This document shows positions 1-11,251 of a stretch of 64,000 nt of DNA, piece by piece; the stretch's first letter is position 1; every line of letters begins with the position of its first letter. The stretch is from Impatiens glandulifera (taxonomy: Eukaryota; Streptophyta; Magnoliopsida; Ericales; Balsaminaceae). The notes beneath the pieces were generated by a model. The model had not been told where the DNA came from and made no database searches. It saw nothing but the letters and a program-made list of their open reading frames with translations. Location of the stretch: positions 124,868,641 through 124,932,640 of the forward strand of contig NC_061862.1 in assembly GCF_907164915.1 (NCBI RefSeq). Reading direction: 5' to 3'. The position numbers and the translations under genes are program-made.

Positions 1-1262
1 CAATAATAATCTAAAATCGAAGGCCAATAAAAACACTCAAGTAAGCGATATCAATGACTCTAACCAGGCTCAGGTTGAGAGAAATGTGAACAGGTCTGAA
101 CTTAACAGCAATGAACGCACTGAGGATGATAAGATGGGCAACCAAAAGCAAGAACAAATAAGGGTAAGGAAGAAGATAGGAAAAAGAATGAAGTGGGTAA
201 GGGTACAAGCTGACCCTACTAACGTTGATCATATTGGTCATGTTCAGGGCACCGGTCCTAGGGATTCTGTTTTCTCAAGAATATGTCATGTTCAAAATGC
301 CAGTCCTGATCAGGGTATCGGTCCTGATAAAGCTGGACATAGACACACCGGTCCTAGAGCTTCTCATAAAGCTACTGTTCCTAGCCATATTGACCATATT
401 AAACCTGGTCTTGGACTTGTTGATCATGAAACTACTCAAGCTACGGGACTTGCTACTACAGGTCCTGATGAAAAATGTGCAACTATTACTGATCCCGACT
501 ATATTGGTCCTGATTCTGGAACAAGTCCTATTATTGTGGATGATACTATTGTTGGTCCTAACTCCACCGATCCCAATACTGATCAAAAACTGGTCTTGAT
601 GTAACTACATGTCCTGGTTCCAAAGTTTTTGAAATTCAAAGATCTATGGAACGGGGAATACTTGGTCCATATGAAACAGGAAAAATTGGATCTGAAGGCA
701 CTCTAACAGGTCGTGAGTCTACTCTTCACAGTTCTAGGAATGCAAGCATGAACCGAAAAAACAATGTCATCAAAATTCGAAATGACCTGATCCTTAGGCT
801 CAGAGCCACCTTTCGAGATGATGAACAGGAGAATCTTGGAATAAGTAATAAAGAAGCTCTTGAGAATGGACTGGGAAATCTTGGGTTTTGTGAAATCAAA
901 AGATCAAGTGCAGAAGAAGACAATTTGGTCTTGAATAAGGCAGTGAGCCTTAGTTCTGAAGTAGGGCAAATTAAAACCGATAACAAACATGAATCCAGTA
1001 GTGAAGAGGTTCAAAGTTAGAAAAGACCTACTAAAGCAGAACAAGATGAAAATCGAAGAAAAAGCAGAAAGATCCTGGATCCAGAAGCCACTAAATCTAT
1101 CATGAGAGAAGATGAGATCTACATGAGGCAACCCTCACTTAATGGCAATAGTATTCCATGTAATCAAACTGTAGCCATTGATGATAGTGAGGCAAGTGAT
1201 GCTTATGATTTCTCTAATGAAGAGGTCCAGGACAGTCTGGAAAGTCAGGAACCCAACACTTA
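1..1262 (+). pseudogene. LINE (L1-type) ORF1 tail and ORF1-ORF2 linker, degenerate
   Basis: This stretch lies directly upstream of a LINE endonuclease and reads mostly open in two blocks (86-604 and 646-1020), followed by open sequence interrupted by stops up to about 1262. The first block has a basic stretch (GNQKQEQIRVRKKIGKRMKW) of the sort that ends plant L1 ORF1 proteins after the nucleic-acid-binding region, then a low-complexity Gly-Pro-rich tract with recurring GP(D/R) units. The second block is Ser/Glu/Asn-rich. No zinc knuckle is visible, so the true start of ORF1 lies left of the window. The assignment rests on position next to ORF2 and composition rather than on a strong domain match. 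The ORF itself is not intact. Confidence 0.55.
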
Positions 1263-1271
1263 TATTCATTC

Positions 1272-3239
1272 ATGAATATAGTGACATGGAACATAAGGGG
1301 ACTCAATGACCCTCTAAAATGTAAAGAAATTAGGAGGATCATTGAGAATCAGAAGATCACTATTATGGGTATTCTTGAGACAAAAGTCAAAAGTCGGAAC
1401 GTTGAGAAGGTTAGCAAACTGTGTATTGATAGTAGCTGGGAAATCATTCACAACTCAAATGATAAAACGAGCAGAATCTGGGTTATTTGGGATAACAATG
1501 TTGTTGAGGTGATGACTCTCTTTTCGAATGATCAAGCAATCCTGGTGGAGGTCAAAGACAGAATCACAAGAATCGTGTTTAATCTTGCTACTGTTTATGG
1601 TAGCAACTCAAGCACTGATAGAAGACTCCTCTGGAATTGTCTTAGAAACTGGATCGGTATTGATAAATCTTGGGCTGTCCTCGGTGATTACAACGTAACC
1701 AAAAATGAATCTGATCGTAGCCCAGAATCTGAAATTACTCGGGATATGATTGACTTTAATGACTGCATCCGAGATATGGGTTGTATCGAGCCTACCAATT
1801 CTGGGAACTTCTTCACTTGGTCTTCTACGAGAGGGAATGAGCAAATTAGAAAAAGTAGAATTGACAGATGTCTGGTAAATGAGAACTAGATTAATCAATT
1901 TCCGAGAAGTCAACTTCATGTTTTGAATCCGGGTATATCTGATCACTGCCCGATTAAATTGTTCTGGGAAAAGGAAGAAAGGTTCAAAAGGCCCTTTAAA
2001 TTTTTCAATTTCTGGATGGATAATGATAAATTCAAGCGTATTCTCGAAAGCGTATGGTCAACAGATGTCAGAGGTTCCAACATGTACAGGGTTTCTGAGA
2101 AGCTTAAGCTCCTGAAGAATCATCTCCAAAGCTTTGACAAGAAGAAGTTCAGCAATATCTCCAATAAAGTTCTGGCTGCTAGAGAAGAACTGGAAGAGGT
2201 TCAAAAAAAGTTATTAAGGGATGATAGTGATGAACAACTCAATGAAACAGAAAGATATGCGCTTGAAAACTTCAGGAAGCTGAGTCTACTTGAAGAGAAT
2301 TTTGTTAGACAGAAATCAAGACAGAGTTGACTTTCTTTGGGTGACAAAAACACAAGTTTCTTCTACAGAAAATGCAAATCTAGAAACATGAGAAACAATG
2401 TGTACAGGCTCAAGAATGATGATGGTGAATATGTTCAGGGTCAAAAGGGTGTCCAAGATCTGGCTATCGATTTTTATAAGCAACTTATGGGTACAAGAAA
2501 GCAGCATCAAAGTCACCTGAATACCTTGTATCAAATTATTGATAGGAAAATCTCTGCAGAAGATAGTCGCGAGTTGATAAGGGTGGTCACGAAGGTTGAG
2601 GTTAAAGAAGCTCTATTTAGTATTGATGGGAATAAAAGCCCGGGTCCTGATGGGTTTAATGCACAATTCTTCAAAGATAATTGGTCGGTTGTGGGTAAAG
2701 ATGTTACTAATGGGGTTCTGGAGTTTTTTAAAAAATAGGAAGATGTTAAAGCAATGGAATACAGCGGTCCTAACCTTGATCCCAAAACTGCGGTACCTGA
2801 GAAAGTACAAGATTTCAGACCAATTTCCTACTGCAATGTGATTTATAAAATAGATCACCTATTCGGGAGCTGTTGTATTGCTTCGGAGCTTTGGGACAGA
2901 TTCTATAAAAGCCTGAAGTTGATCAGTTTCCCGAGCGAATGGAATGAAATCAAAGAAGCAGCACTACTCAAAGCCAAGGGAAATAGATTTGCAACAAGCG
3001 TGTTCAAGTGCGGCTTTGGAGCAGTGGTGTATAATATTTGGCAAGAACGGAATGCAAGGGTATATGACAGAACCCGCAGGAGCATTGACGAGTTATGGAA
3101 AGATATTGTATCGGATTGCAGCGCCCTCGCGGGAACGTGGAGAAGAATTCTAAGCACGAAGCAGAACTGGAATATCTGCAGGAACTGGAATTTATCGTTT
3201 TTTAAACTCACTAGAATTGAAAGCATTGTAAACAAATAA
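1272..3239 (+). pseudogene. LINE ORF2 (endonuclease + reverse transcriptase), internally deleted
   Basis: ORF2 of a plant L1-type retrotransposon. The apurinic-type endonuclease begins MNIVTWNIRGLNDPLK and shows the expected landmarks in order: N in TWNIRG, E in ILETKVK, the LGDYN motif near 1680 and SDHCPI near 1940. One frame runs from 1272 to 2738 apart from in-frame stops at 1887 (TAG) and 2328 (TGA, where the family has Trp). The reverse-transcriptase start follows (GDKNTSFF, then NKSPGPDGF). Around 2735 the frame slips, and around 2790 it slips back, so about 60 nt are read in another frame. At about 2850 the text jumps from FRPISYCNVIYK straight to a C-terminal RVT zinc-binding segment (HLFGSCCIASELWDRF). 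The whole central RT domain, including the YADD catalytic box, is missing. The copy cannot have moved itself in this form. Confidence 0.9.
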
Positions 3240-3489
3240 TTCATTTACGTTTTTAGCTTTTTAGCTTTTATTCAAAATGTTACGACTTCAAAATCATTCT
3301 AGGCCTGTCTAGAATGATCTCTTAAACTCGTGATTTTTTTCCCGTTTTTGGGAATTTTTAATGAAATGACCCTAAGTCGTTTTTCCAAAAAAAATATGTT
3401 AAGTTTTTAAACAGATTGAAAATTCTTTTTGATTTATTTATTATTATAAAGAAACAAAATAATACATTATATATATATAGAGAGAGAGA
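3240..3489. other. LINE 3' flank; short palindrome and GA microsatellite
   Basis: No gene seen. A 10-bp inverted repeat (ATCATTCTAG, 6-nt spacer, CTAGAATGAT) lies near 3292-3318, and a short TA/GA microsatellite precedes the next element at 3470-3490. No poly(A) tail that would mark the LINE 3' end is evident. Confidence 0.5.
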
Positions 3490-4240
3490 GTAGAACCTCG
3501 ATAAATTAATGTTCGATAAATGAATAACCTCGTTTAATGAATAAATTTCTTCAGTCCCAACTTGGTCCAATGCGCTTAACGAATAACATCGCCTATTGCA
3601 TTAACGAATAAATACAAATGAAGTCTTTATAGGCCCTATGTAAATATAAATGAATAATCACTATATTTCAAATAATATATTTTTATTTATATAATATATA
3701 ATGAATACATTTTATCCCATGACTAATTTTTAAACCCATTAATAAGTCATATTTTTTCGAAAATGTCTCCAAAATTGATTATTTCTTTATTCCCCAAAAT
3801 GCATATGATCCTTCATATTGTGTAAAGCATGCACCACTTATGGAATGTTTTGATCATGTTGCACTAGGTAATTTCGTATAGTCACAATAACTTGAAAAGC
3901 TTCTCTTGATGACACTTGTGGTATAGTGATACTATCATCGGGTTCGAGATCATTCGGGTTCGAGATCATTTACCATATCATTTAGTACAGCTTTAATGAT
4001 TCGTTCATAGAAAATTCTATAACCGTGTTATTCTCTTCAAGATAGTGAGTTCTAAGTACATTTGAACTTAATATATACCTAATGATATAATTTAAAAAAA
4101 TTTAAAATATCATTTAAATAAATTATTATTTATTTATCGATGAATAAATATTATATTCATTAATCGATAAATAAATAATCTCATCAAATGAATATTTCTT
4201 TTTGGTCCAAAAGTATTCATTTATCAATGTTCTACCATAC
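3490..4240 (-). mobile_element. Emigrant/Lemi1-like pogo (Tc1/mariner superfamily) element remnant
   Basis: The left end GTAGAACCTCGATAAATTAA and the reverse complement of the right end (GGTAGAACATTGATAAATGAA near 4210-4235) are inverted repeats of each other. They resemble the termini of the Arabidopsis Emigrant MITE and the Medicago Lemi1 pogo-like element. Between them the minus strand (about 4060-3790) gives broken coding text, SREAFQVIVTIRNYLVQHDQ followed by VVHALHNMKDHMHF, similar in style to the C-terminal tail of plant Tigger/pogo transposases. A 16-bp direct duplication (TCGGGTTCGAGATCAT) sits at about 3938-3972. TA target duplications are not clear at the left edge, which abuts a GA microsatellite. 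Family assignment is from memory of the terminal sequences. Confidence 0.6.
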
Positions 4241-4290
4241 TTGAAATAATATTTTAGAATTGACGAAAAATTTAAAAAGAAAAATATCAA

Positions 4291-4340
<50 letters not shown>

Positions 4341-4781
4341 ATATATTATTAATTAAAAAGATTAAAATAAAAGAAATTAAAAAAAAATGTCCGTTAAAAA
4401 CAAAATTAAAAATTTTAAAACAAACTAATAAAAATATTTAATTTAAAAAATTAAAAATATATTTAACTAAATATATTAAGTTATAAATTTATTAAGAAAT
4501 GTATGGGAGATTTATTTATTATTATAAAACATAAATTAAGATACTTGAATAAATTATTTTTTTATTACCATATATATATTTTTAATTATATCTATATATA
4601 TTTATATTAAATATTTTTAATAATTTATTATTATAAAAAAAATATTGTAGGAATAATTTTCTTATTAGCAAATATTTTTATATTTTATATTTGATTATGA
4701 TATTAATTTAATTATTTTTTAATGTTTGTTCAATTATTTATTAAAATAATTTATTATTATAAAAAACAAATTAAGACACTA

Positions 4782-4823
<42 letters not shown>

Positions 4824-5448
4824 ATTACCACATATTTTTTAAATTATTTATATATGTATATATATATATTAATTTTAAATATTTTTCTATTTATTTTTTA
4901 TATTTATTTTTTTATTTTTTTTATAAATTTCAAATTTTACTAAATTTGGTTATTAAATAATTAAAATTATTATAAATATAAAAAACATAAAATAAATTAT
5001 TTAGATGATTTTTTATTACTTTTATTTTCCAAATAAGTATATAATAAGAAACAATATTAAACCCATAAAACTTTATATAATTTAATTGGTAATTTAATTC
5101 AAATTTAATTTTTGATAAAAAAAAAATCTAAATTAATTTTCTTTCCACCTAATATATGTGTCATTTATATGATGGTACACATTTATTATATATTTCTTTT
5201 AAATTATTTTTAAACTTTATATATTTGATAAATTTTAAAATATAATAAAAATTAAATTTGGATTTAATTTAATTTTACAAATTAAAACAATTCAAAGATT
5301 TGATTAATATTGTTTTTATTTAATATATATATTATTTTGTTTATATCTTTACCGTGCAAATTAATGTATGATTGGAATTGTTACTCTAATTATAGTTATT
5401 CGTCTATATAAATAGTACTCTCAACAAGAATGGCAATATGATAATGAT
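4241..5448. other. A+T-rich intergenic DNA
   Basis: No gene or recognisable element seen. The stretch is extremely A+T-rich, with the AT microsatellite (4294-4338) and a run of 36 A at 4785-4820 that could be the poly(A) of an inserted retroposon, although no body for it could be recognised. Confidence 0.6.
4294..4338. repeat. (AT)n microsatellite
   Basis: Uninterrupted AT dinucleotide run of about 45 bp in A+T-rich DNA. Confidence 0.95.
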
Positions 5449-5449
5449 T

Positions 5450-5640
5450 AAACAAGAGAAATTACAGAGAGCGGGAAATATATGACAGAAATTTATAGGG
5501 AAATAATGTGGCATCTTGTAAGTGGATTAAAAATTTGACAATTCTCTCTCCTATTAAGTTTTCAATCCACCTACAAGATAGCACATCATTTCCCTATAAA
5601 TTCCTGTCATATATTTTCCGTTCTCTATTATTTTCCATCA
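5450..5640. mobile_element. Fold-back (hairpin) MITE-like element
   Basis: Two arms of at least 62 bp, 5467-5528 and about 5563-5626, are inverted complements with only a handful of mismatches and a spacer of about 35 bp. Similarity continues outwards in weaker form to about 5450 and 5640. The hexamer AAACAA occurs at both outer edges and could be a target duplication, but it is short and low-complexity. There is no ORF. A transcript across it would form a long near-perfect hairpin. Confidence 0.75.
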
Positions 5641-5726
5641 AACAAATTTATGTAAGTTTTGAAAATTATTCTATTTTATGGTTTTGATTTATTTGGTCTC
5701 ATTTCTCAAATTTTGTTTAGACTCAC

Positions 5727-5798
<72 letters not shown>
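5727..5798. repeat. (TTA)24 microsatellite
   Basis: 72 bp of uninterrupted TTA trinucleotide. Confidence 0.95.
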
Positions 5799-5799
<1 letters not shown>

Positions 5800-5936
5800 G
5801 TTGAGGATTGGGACCTAATAGAATTGGAGAACAAATTTTATTTCTATGTCTACATCTCTTCAGGCCTAGTCTTATTAGTTATAAATAATAATATAATGAA
5901 ATGGTGTTACAAATAAATGATTTTTCAAAAGTATTA

Positions 5937-6143
5937 TTTTAGCATCTTCTTATTAGCGTGTTTAGAAAAGAAATTGGCTTTCAACAAGTCTTTACGCAAA
6001 ATCTTCCCTACCAAAGACTTGGGTATAAAACTCACAAATGCCACCTTCCTTATAATTAAATTATTGTGTAACTTTTTCCTAATAAAATCCATAAGTTTGG
6101 CTTCATTGATATATTTGTCTTCAACAAGTAAGTGACTTCTCTT
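5937..6143 (-). pseudogene. 4-coumarate:CoA ligase-like C-terminal fragment
   Basis: The minus strand is open from 6143 down to a stop at 5934-5936 and reads like the extreme C-terminal domain of plant 4CL/acyl-activating enzymes: a helix segment EAKLMDFIRKKL, then IRKVAFVSFIPKS, then GKILRKDL. The last two carry the hallmark PKSxxGKILRKDL motif, whose lysine (the K of GKI) is the adenylation catalytic residue in this family. The usual V-P-Y-K context before IRKV has changed to NNLI. No upstream adenylation domain is present; instead the frame runs directly into a CACCAT satellite. This is a gene fragment, not a gene. A related acyl-CoA ligase is equally possible as the source. Confidence 0.7.
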
Positions 6144-6200
6144 CATCACCATCACCATCACCATCACCATCACCATCACCATCACCATCACCATCACCAT
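6144..6200. repeat. (CACCAT)n minisatellite
   Basis: About nine perfect copies of a CACCAT hexamer (read MV-MV on the minus strand). It abuts the 4CL-like fragment, so the Met-Val run in that frame is satellite, not protein family sequence. Confidence 0.95.
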
Positions 6201-6738
6201 CTATAACATCCCTTTACCCCGACGACTCTAGTTGGATCTCGATCCGTTTGTGCGGTTAATTTCTCAGAAAAAAAAATTATTTACTTGCTTTGTGCATTCT
6301 TCAAAAAAAAAAATTCTTCTTGGGGCTGAAACTGAATTGATTAGACTCCTCTACTCCCGACTTGTTAGTGCCTCCCTTACTTCGGACTCTTAGAAGGATG
6401 ACCAAGGTTCTTTGCTCTAGAGTTTGCGACACTAGTGCATGGTACTTAGTTGCGGGACGTCAATAGAGAAAGTTGATACAGAGACCTTGACTGTCATCTT
6501 TAAGTACTAAACTAAGAATCGTTCTCAATCTAGATGAAATCGAATAGGGTTAAATATGTTTTGTTTAGGGTTGGCTATGTTTATCCTTTAGGATATGCAA
6601 CTCAATTTTTTTTATGACATGTTTTATTAATCGGGATAGGGGTTTGAACTACAACCTTAATCTAAAATTTTAGTAGCCCACACTTGATGGTCTTTCTATT
6701 TTTGTCTAAGAGTGTAGACATATGTTCTCCATGTATGA
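6201..6738. other. Intergenic, unassigned
   Basis: No gene recognised. The base composition is more balanced than the surroundings (for example 6330-6540), which suggests old transposon or exon-derived DNA, but no frame gives a family I can name. Confidence 0.4.
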
Positions 6739-6746
6739 CTATGAAC

Positions 6747-8532
6747 TAGAGTTGGGCATCGTGCATAAACGTTTGTATTTGACTCGGGCAAGTCGTGTTA
6801 GACTCTCAATCGTATCGTGTTGTGTCGTGTTTCAATCTTATGCGTGTCGTATCGTGTCTTGACCCACTCAAAATATTATAATTCACAGACTCTTTTGTGT
6901 CGTGTTATTCGTGTCCACGAGTTTATTCGTGTCATGCTAACTCGTGTTTAAATTTGTGTTTCGTGTTATTCTAAATATATTTTGTCATCATGTCAACACA
7001 ATCTTGTTTTGACACACTCATGTTAATTATTTATTATTTATATATATTAAATTATATTGTTGGTAAAAATTATAAATTATGATTATTAATTTATTTTAAT
7101 TAAAAATTTTAAATTAATTTAATAAGTTACTGTATTAAATTTATTTAAAAATTTATTTAATATGTAAAATGTGTAAATATAAATTTTAACCTATAGTTTT
7201 ATAAATAATAATTTGAAGGTCAATTATTTAAAATGTGCTTTAAAATATATAAATAATTGTTCAAATAAAATAGTTAAATTAGTTGTTATAAAGTTATTAA
7301 TTTATTTTAAAAATATATATATTAAGTTAGTTAAATACGATAAATGTGAAATTTTATAATTTTAAAATATTAGATAAGAATTTATACTTAATTATTTTAT
7401 TAGGTATATATGATATTTATTATTATATAAAATTAAAATTAGTGGAAATTTATTTTATGATGAAATATAATTTTTTTTTAAATATTTTATTAACTTTAAA
7501 ATTTGTAGAGTGATTTAATATATTTTAATTGATTTAGTGATATACAAATATGTAATCATTTGTTATTGTAAATAAATATTTTTTTAGGAAAAAATTATTG
7601 AAATTAATATATTATTAATTTTTTATTTAATATAATTAAAAGTAGTTTGAGATTTTTTATGTTATAAAATGTTTTTATAACTATTCGTTAAATTAGAATT
7701 TTATTTAATTAATAAAATCAATTTAATTTATTTATTTTATAAATTATATTTTTTTTTTTGATAAAGTTTCTTATTAATTTGTAAAATTTTGGAGTGATTT
7801 AAGATTTTTTAAAATGATATGATAATAAATAATTAAATATATGATCAATTATTATGAGACAATGGAGAGACGTGCTAATTTGGTAATATTTATGTAAATG
7901 TGTGTAATTTGAGTAAGGAAGTGGGAAATGTGGGTAGAAATTATAAATATATTATTATATTATTAAAATTAAAATTAAAATTATTATCATATATTTATTA
8001 TTTAATGTATTAATAATAATTAAAATTATAAATAATTTAAAATTTAAAAATTAATAAAAAAATAATATTGAAAATAATTATTAATAGACTCACATTTCTA
8101 TTCATATAATTTTTTTTTTAATTTATATTATTTAAGTTAATATTATATTTGAGTATGTTTAATTTTAATTATAAATATTACATTTATAAAATTAAATTAT
8201 TTATTAATTGAATAAAAATGTAATATGTTTAGAGAATGTTAATGTGTGTAGCTTAGGTAACGTGACTAATTGTATTTATGTCGTTTCGTGTGTATACTCG
8301 TGCTCGTATCGTGTCTATACTTGTGTCGTGTCCATACTCGTGTTGTGTCTGTGTCGACTCGTAACCGTGTTACGATCGTATAAACTCATAATCGTGTCGT
8401 GATCGTGTCGTCTCGTGCTTGTACCGTGTCAACCCAAGACTCGAGTGAGATAATATCGTATTGTGTCGTTCCGTATAAATATTGTGTTGAATCGTGTCAG
8501 TTCGTATTTATCCAACCCATTGCCCAACTATA
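6747..8532. mobile_element. Non-autonomous hAT element (1786 bp) with 8-bp target duplication
   Basis: Termini TAGAGTTGGGCA (left) and TGCCCAACTATA (right) form a 12-bp terminal inverted repeat with one mismatch. Perfect 8-bp direct repeats CTATGAAC flank it at 6739-6746 and 8533-8540, the length used by hAT transposases. Both subterminal zones (about 6760-7020 and 8275-8520) are packed with CGTGTC/GTCGTGT motifs in the same orientation, likely transposase-binding repeats. The 1.2-kb core is nearly pure A/T with no transposase coding. It looks structurally complete and would need enzyme from elsewhere. Confidence 0.85.
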
Positions 8533-8540
8533 CTATGAAC

Positions 8541-8858
8541 ACAATAGATAATTAATAATATTGAAAGACTATGTTTAATTATATGATTTGTATTGATTGA
8601 TTTATATGGTATTAGATTAAATTAGTTGATTGTTAACATATTTTTTTAACTATTTTAGAAAAGTACACTACCTCCGCTAAATTAAAGAAAAGTACAAATG
8701 AGTTGTTGTTCTACATGACTATATTATATAATATGGTTTTATAAATTATTTTATTGGTGTCCTAATAGGAAAATTCATCTAATGAATGTTGTTGAGATAA
8801 TTAATCATAATAAACATGATTTGTTATACTCTTCAACTTTTTTTGAAAATTATTTTCA
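8541..8858. other. Intergenic, nothing recognised
   Basis: A+T-rich, no ORF of note and no repeat structure that I can define. Confidence 0.5.
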
Positions 8859-9130
8859 CTACAAAAATGTGTACATTTTGTGACGTCGATGGAATTATTG
8901 GTAAAATTAATACTTCGGAAGAATATTACAATGTAAAGAGAATGTGAATGAGATCTTCCGTAAAATAGTAATGAAATTTGTACTGAAATTCGTGACATTG
9001 ATTTGCGACAATTCATTTGAGACATAATTTATAACAAATCATTTGCAATGATATGTGCGACAAATAACTTGCAATGTTGCGGTAAAATAACATTTGCAAC
9101 TATTGTTTCCATGTTTTTGTTCCAACCTAT
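8859..9130. mobile_element. Solo end of a CACTA (En/Spm-type) element
   Basis: Starts with CACTACAAAAATGTG, the typical terminal sequence of plant CACTA elements. It is followed for about 250 bp by recurring short units such as ATTTGCGACAA, TTTGCAATGA, TGCGACAAATAAC and CTTGCAATG, which look like CACTA subterminal repeats. The matching right terminus (TTTTTGTAGTG) is not found downstream, so only one end remains or the other end has decayed. Confidence 0.5.
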
Positions 9131-10298
9131 TTACCACCTATTATCCACAAATCGTTTCGTCGGAATCTTGTGAAAAATATTTATTATGAAAATAGAATTT
9201 TATGATAATTTCTAATGAATCGAAATTATGTTTCTTTAAATGAAAATTTGAAATGATTATGTTTAAAGTGAAGCAACTAAATTCCCAGTCAAACTAACAT
9301 TTATTTTTCAAAATATTACTCAAACTAATATATATTTTCCAAATATTAGAAAAATAAATTATCAACCTCTCTGGTAATTTGATTTGACGTGTTTGTTAGT
9401 TAAGAACATTATCACGAAGTTCAACAATTAGTTCATTTCCCTTGTAATTTGACTTTAGGTTTCTCAATTTTTTTATTTCTTACCTGCGATTTCAGTTGCA
9501 ATTATTTTTATCTTATCTTTCAAAATTGTAATTTCTTGTGAAACTTTCTTATCTATTCCCTAACAAATATTTGTCATTTATTCGTTGAAAAAGAGTTTTT
9601 AAACTCGGTAATCGTGCCTCATAACTCATATTTCTCTCCAGTCTCGAGTGAGACGAAAAACTAAAATAATAAGATTGACTAGAATACATTTAAAAACGTC
9701 AATTTATACCAGCTTTAACTTTTGTAGAGTCGGCATCTAATTTACTCATCGAGAATTAGAGGAAAAAATATTTTGTGTATTCAAACACGTTTTATAGATT
9801 TTTTTTTTTATTTGATATTTGATTACACGTGAAAAGGGTATCAACGATATGTCTCACTTGCCCGTCAAATAACGGTCTCTACTTTAAACTTTTGATTATT
9901 TAAAAATTTAGTATTATATCTTATTTATTTATCTAATCCTAGAATATTCTTCTAAAAGTGAATCCAAACTTAAACATATGATTAAACTTGTATTGTTATG
10001 TTCTTAAGACATGTATTTATGTCATAGTTATGTTGTGGTGTTCAGATGAGGTGTTTTTCTTTAACAAAATTAAATAAATGCCTCCCACCCTTTAATTTTT
10101 CTCTACATAACGCTGGAATTTTTTATTTATTTATTTATTTATTGTATTTGCACTTTAAAGCTTGTTTTCCTTGTCACGAACCCAGCCTATCCTCAAATCG
10201 TCAGTTGATTCTACGCTACAAAGTCACTCTCCTATCTTTATCTTCTTCAAATCAACCCTCGTGCATCAATCAACACCCATTATTGACATAGGGTTTTA
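9131..10298. other. Intergenic; possible LTR-element debris; DnaJ 5' flank
   Basis: No intact gene. A patch at about 9640-9900 (GAGTCGGCATCTAATTTACTC, AATTAGAGGAAAAA) is reminiscent of a motif in dicot Ty3-type LTRs, but it is too decayed to delimit. 10020-10298 is better composed, with a TTTA microsatellite at about 10122, and leads into the DnaJ start codon, so part of it may be that gene's old promoter and leader. Confidence 0.35.
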
Positions 10299-11090
10299 AT
10301 GGGTATTGATTATTATCATATCTTAAGAGTGCTCAGATTATATCCAATAAAGATTTAAAAAAATCGTATAAGAAACTTGCAATGAAATTCGGATTGAATT
10401 ATGATTATCTAAATTATCTAAATTATCAAAACAATCTAAATAAATATATTTTTTTCAATATATTTTTTTATAAATTTCAATTTAATATAATATATTTTTA
10501 CTTATTTTTGTATAATTTAGTAAACAATTTTTTTTTTCATATTCGAATTTTGTAATTATAACATTCAAATTTTAATAAAAATAATTAAAATTAAGTAATT
10601 AAATAAAAAAAATATTAAATGAGATTAACTTCAATTTGAATAATCCAATTAATCCAAAATAATTTGAATTAAAATATATAATTTATTTAATTTATTTTTT
10701 TATTTTTAAATTAAATAAAAATAAAATAAATGAATTAATTATAAAAAAAAATTATTAAATAATTTCAAATTCACATTTAAAAAACAATAAAATAAATATA
10801 TATAATATATTAATTTGTATGGTATAAATCATATTCAATTCATATTCGATCCGTATTAATTAGTAAAATAGTTTAAATTACGAATTGAATTAATTTAATT
10901 TGAATTTAATTTGAATAAAACAAATCGGATGGGTTTTACCGTTTTTTTAGACTACTAGAAATGACATTCAGATAAGAATCCAATCATTGGGGGTGAATTG
11001 ATATTCAAGCAAATCTCCAAGGCTTATGAGTTCCTTATCAATTCTCGAAGTCGTTAAGTCTATTATGTAGATCAGGTAGCCCTAGGATTT
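10299..11090 (+). pseudogene. DnaJ (HSP40) J-domain pseudogene split by an insertion
   Basis: DnaJ proteins stimulate Hsp70 ATPase through an N-terminal J domain. Here the ATG at 10299 begins MGIDYYHILRV. After a small frameshift near 10340 the frame reads SNKDLKKSYKKLAMK, ending at about 10387. The J domain resumes at 10962 with H-S-D-K-N-P (the catalytic HPD has become HSD) and FKQISKAYEFLINSRSR, followed by a stop. The two halves fit together if 10389-10957 is removed; GAAAT is present on both sides of that insert (10384-10388 and 10958-10962). The Trp before HPD would be a stop after rejoining. Later DnaJ domains (G/F region, C-terminal domains) are not found. This is a dead, truncated copy. 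Confidence 0.85.
10389..10957. mobile_element. 569-bp A+T-rich insertion within the DnaJ pseudogene
   Basis: It interrupts the J domain between helix II and the HPD loop and is flanked by GAAAT direct repeats. It has no coding sequence and is A+T-rich, with CGGATTGAATT-like text at the left edge and AATCGGATGGG near the right edge. A non-autonomous transposon is the simplest reading. An intron is less likely because the left junction lacks GT. Confidence 0.5.
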
Positions 11091-11251
11091 GGGTTCACAA
11101 TCTTGAAAGAGAGAATAGAAATATGAGATAGCTTAGAGAAGAAATAACAGAAAAATAAGGATGGGAGGAGAGGAGACCAGAGTCTAGACAATATTTATTT
11201 TAATTTTATTAAAGAAATTTATTAATAGTGTGGTAAGCGGCGTTATAAGAA

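Noticed and set aside
8208..8402. 64-codon ORF
   Set aside because: Produced by GTGTC-type subterminal repeats of the hAT element.
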